Origin: Candidatus Melainabacteria bacterium
GTDB taxonomy: Bacteria > Actinomycetota > Actinomycetes > Mycobacteriales > Pseudonocardiaceae
DNA: 6,596 nt
Assembly (NCBI GenBank): GCA_903970565.1
Contig: CAJCJE010000826.1
Location: 1-6,596 of the forward strand
Direction: 5' to 3'
In this document: positions 5,146 through 6,596 of the stretch, piece after piece
Layout of the letters: every line of letters starts with the position of its first letter
Position numbering within the stretch: the stretch's first letter is position 1
Program-made: the position numbers and the translations under genes
Notes under the pieces: model-generated
The model's database searches: none
Told to the model about the DNA's origin: nothing
The model's input: only the letters and a program-made list of their open reading frames with translations

Positions 5146-6336
5146 ATGGCCCGTCTCGCCCAGACCGCCGGACTGACCGACATCCAGCGGGAGATCCTCA
5201 GCACGGTCCGCGATTTCGTGGACAAGGAGATCATTCCGAATGCCCAGGCGCTCGAACACGCCGACGAATATCCGGCGGACATCGTCGAGGGCATGAAGGA
5301 GATGGGCCTTTTCGGCCTGACGATTCCGGAGGAGTACGGCGGCCTCGGTGAGTCGCTGCTGACCTATGCCCTGGTGGTCGAGCAGATCGCCCGTGGCTGG
5401 ATGAGTGTCTCCGGTGTCATCAACACGCATTTCATTGTGGCGCACATGATTGCCCGGCACGGCACGCAGGAGCAGAAGGAGTACTTCCTGCCGAAGATGG
5501 CCACCGGCGAGGTGCGCGGTGCCTTCTCGATGTCCGAGCCCGATCTCGGTTCGGACGTCGCGGCGATCAAGACCAGGGCACGCCGGGACGGTGAGGACTA
5601 CGTTGTCGACGGCGCGAAGATGTGGCTGACCAACGGTGGTAGCTCGACGTTGATCGCGTTGCTGGCCAAGACCGACGAGGGCGCCGAGAAGCCCTACCAG
5701 AACCTGACCGCGTTCCTGGTGGAGAAGCCGGCCGGGTTCGGCGAGGTCGCACCGGGACTGACGATCCCCGGCAAGATCGACAAAATGGGCTACAAGGGTG
5801 TCGACACCACCGAAGCGGTGTTCGACGGCTACCGGATCGGCGCGGACCGGGTGCTGGGAGCCGCGCCGGGTAAGGGTTTCGCGTTCATGATGGACGGCGT
5901 CGAGGTCGGCCGGGTCAACGTGGCCGCCCGCGCCTGCGGCATTTCCATCCGTGCCTTCGAGCTGGCGGTCGAATACGCCCAGCAGCGCAGGACATTCGGC
6001 AAGCCCATCGCCGAACACCAGGCAATCGCGTTCAAACTCGCCGAGATGGCCACCAAGGTCGAGGCGGCGCACCTGATGATGGTCAATGCCGCCCGGCTCA
6101 AGGATTCCGGCGAGCGCAACGACGTGGAAGCCGGCATGGCCAAGCTGATCGCCAGCGAGTACTGCGCCGAGGTAACCCAGGACGCGTTCCGCATCCACGG
6201 CGGCTACGGCTACTCGGCCGAGTACGAGATCGAGCGGCTCATGCGCGAGGCCCCGTTCCTGCTCATCGGCGAGGGCACAAGCGAGATCCAGAAGATGATC
6301 ATCAGCCGCGGCCTGCTCCGCGAGTACAAAATCTAA
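5146..6336 (+). CDS. Acyl-CoA dehydrogenase, FAD-dependent
   Basis: Cytosolic flavoenzyme introducing an alpha,beta double bond into an acyl-CoA and passing electrons to electron-transfer flavoprotein. At 396 residues it has the full family length. The N-terminal helical domain covers about 10-120 (PEEYGGLGESLLTYALVVEQ at 61-80). The middle beta domain follows, with the FAD/substrate motif AFSMSEPDLGSD (126-137) and KMWLTNG (158-164). The C-terminal helical domain has RRTFGKPIAEHQ (281-292), FRIHGGYGYSAEYEIERLMR (348-367) and GEGTSEIQK (375-383). Glu376 in GEGTS takes the place of the catalytic Glu of YEGTS in short- and medium-chain enzymes. The preceding Tyr is replaced by Gly, and Leu134 occupies a position that is usually small. 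The substrate is not readable. Given the malyl-CoA lyase-like neighbour, methylsuccinyl-CoA or a short branched acyl-CoA is possible. GTG 5089 would add 19 unrelated residues. The stop overlaps that of the convergent regulator gene. Confidence 0.93.
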   Translation: MARLAQTAGLTDIQREILSTVRDFVDKEIIPNAQALEHADEYPADIVEGMKEMGLFGLTIPEEYGGLGESLLTYALVVEQIARGWMSVSGVINTHFIVAHMIARHGTQEQKEYFLPKMATGEVRGAFSMSEPDLGSDVAAIKTRARRDGEDYVVDGAKMWLTNGGSSTLIALLAKTDEGAEKPYQNLTAFLVEKPAGFGEVAPGLTIPGKIDKMGYKGVDTTEAVFDGYRIGADRVLGAAPGKGFAFMMDGVEVGRVNVAARACGISIRAFELAVEYAQQRRTFGKPIAEHQAIAFKLAEMATKVEAAHLMMVNAARLKDSGERNDVEAGMAKLIASEYCAEVTQDAFRIHGGYGYSAEYEIERLMREAPFLLIGEGTSEIQKMIISRGLLREYKI

Positions 6337-6596
6337 CCGGACCCGGCCCGCTCGACGAAGATCCGGTGCAGATCCCGGGCGGCCACCGGGTGAGGGCCGG
6401 ACCTGGTCCGCTGGATGACCAGCCGGACCCCGGTGTCGTCGTCCGCCAGCGGCCGCCAGGTGATCACCCGGTGCTGCTCGAGCGGGTCGCCGATCACGCT
6501 GTAGTCGGGGAGCACGGTGATGCCGAGTCCCTCGGCCACCATGAGCTTGCCCATCTCGGCCCCGTCGGTCGAGAACGAGATGGCCGGCGGCCGCCC
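6333..6596 (-). CDS. LysR-type transcriptional regulator, C-terminal part
   Basis: The last 87 residues of a gene entering from the right edge. The sequence ISFSTDGAEMGKLMVAEGLG followed by ITVLPDYSVIGDPL matches the end of the LysR substrate-binding (periplasmic-binding-protein-like) domain: a helix, the VAxGLGITxLP motif, then DPLEQHRVITWRPL and the final strand-helix VRLVIQRTRSGPHPVAARDL. The frame is open to base 6596, so the internal ATG at 6554 is not the start. The DNA-binding N-terminus lies outside the window. TAG 6335-6333 overlaps TAA 6334-6336 of the dehydrogenase, so the two genes are convergent. LysR proteins usually regulate a divergent gene on their other side, so control of the dehydrogenase is not implied. 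Confidence 0.85.
   Translation of the reverse strand, partial: GRPPAISFSTDGAEMGKLMVAEGLGITVLPDYSVIGDPLEQHRVITWRPLADDDTGVRLVIQRTRSGPHPVAARDLHRIFVERAGSG

Noticed and set aside
4996..6198. 400-residue minus-strand open frame opposite the acyl-CoA dehydrogenase
   Set aside because: Shadow of the dehydrogenase codons: His/Arg/Leu/Gly-biased with no recognisable motif.

Overview
The window is about two-thirds G+C, with GTG as well as ATG starts, few good -35 boxes and several TANNNT-type -10 candidates. This points to a high-GC actinomycete, probably of the Pseudonocardiales/Mycobacteriales type. That placement rests on composition and protein style, not on a database match.

Left part (1-2893): a MarR-family regulator (238-921, +) sits beside a perfect 15-bp palindrome at 147-161. 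A possible divergent gene leaves the window at its left end. The regulator converges on a two-gene minus-strand operon. The first gene (1571-2893) encodes a cytosolic protein with PRC-barrel-like segments, an MgtE N-terminal domain and a CBS pair, but without the MgtE Mg2+ channel. The second (967-1578) encodes a two-helix DUF1003 membrane protein. The two genes overlap by 8 bp, and a good ribosome binding site fixes the second start. A 10-bp tandem repeat fills the gap between the convergent stops.

Right part (3130-6596): this is an acyl-CoA module. A CoA-ester lyase of the HpcH/HpaI/CitE superfamily (3130-4089, closest in style to malyl-CoA/beta-methylmalyl-CoA lyase) and an acyl-CoA dehydrogenase (5146-6336) run in the same direction. 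A LysR-type regulator enters from the right on the opposite strand, and its stop codon overlaps that of the dehydrogenase. The lyase and dehydrogenase could act in one carboxylate pathway, such as the ethylmalonyl-CoA pathway or degradation of a branched or C5 acid. The pairing suggests this but does not prove it.

Between these two enzymes lies a roughly 1-kb segment (4090-5145) that looks like an insertion or scar. It holds a 9-bp tandem repeat and the decayed start of a RecF/SMC-like AAA_21 ATPase that has lost its Walker A motif and carries a frameshift. Beyond these are two small divergently transcribed genes, one for a 65-residue single-helix membrane protein and one for a 60-residue four-cysteine zinc-ribbon protein. 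Their shared A/T-richer promoter region contains short phased repeats. This segment is the least explained part of the window. No tRNA, rRNA, CRISPR array, insertion sequence or riboswitch was seen.
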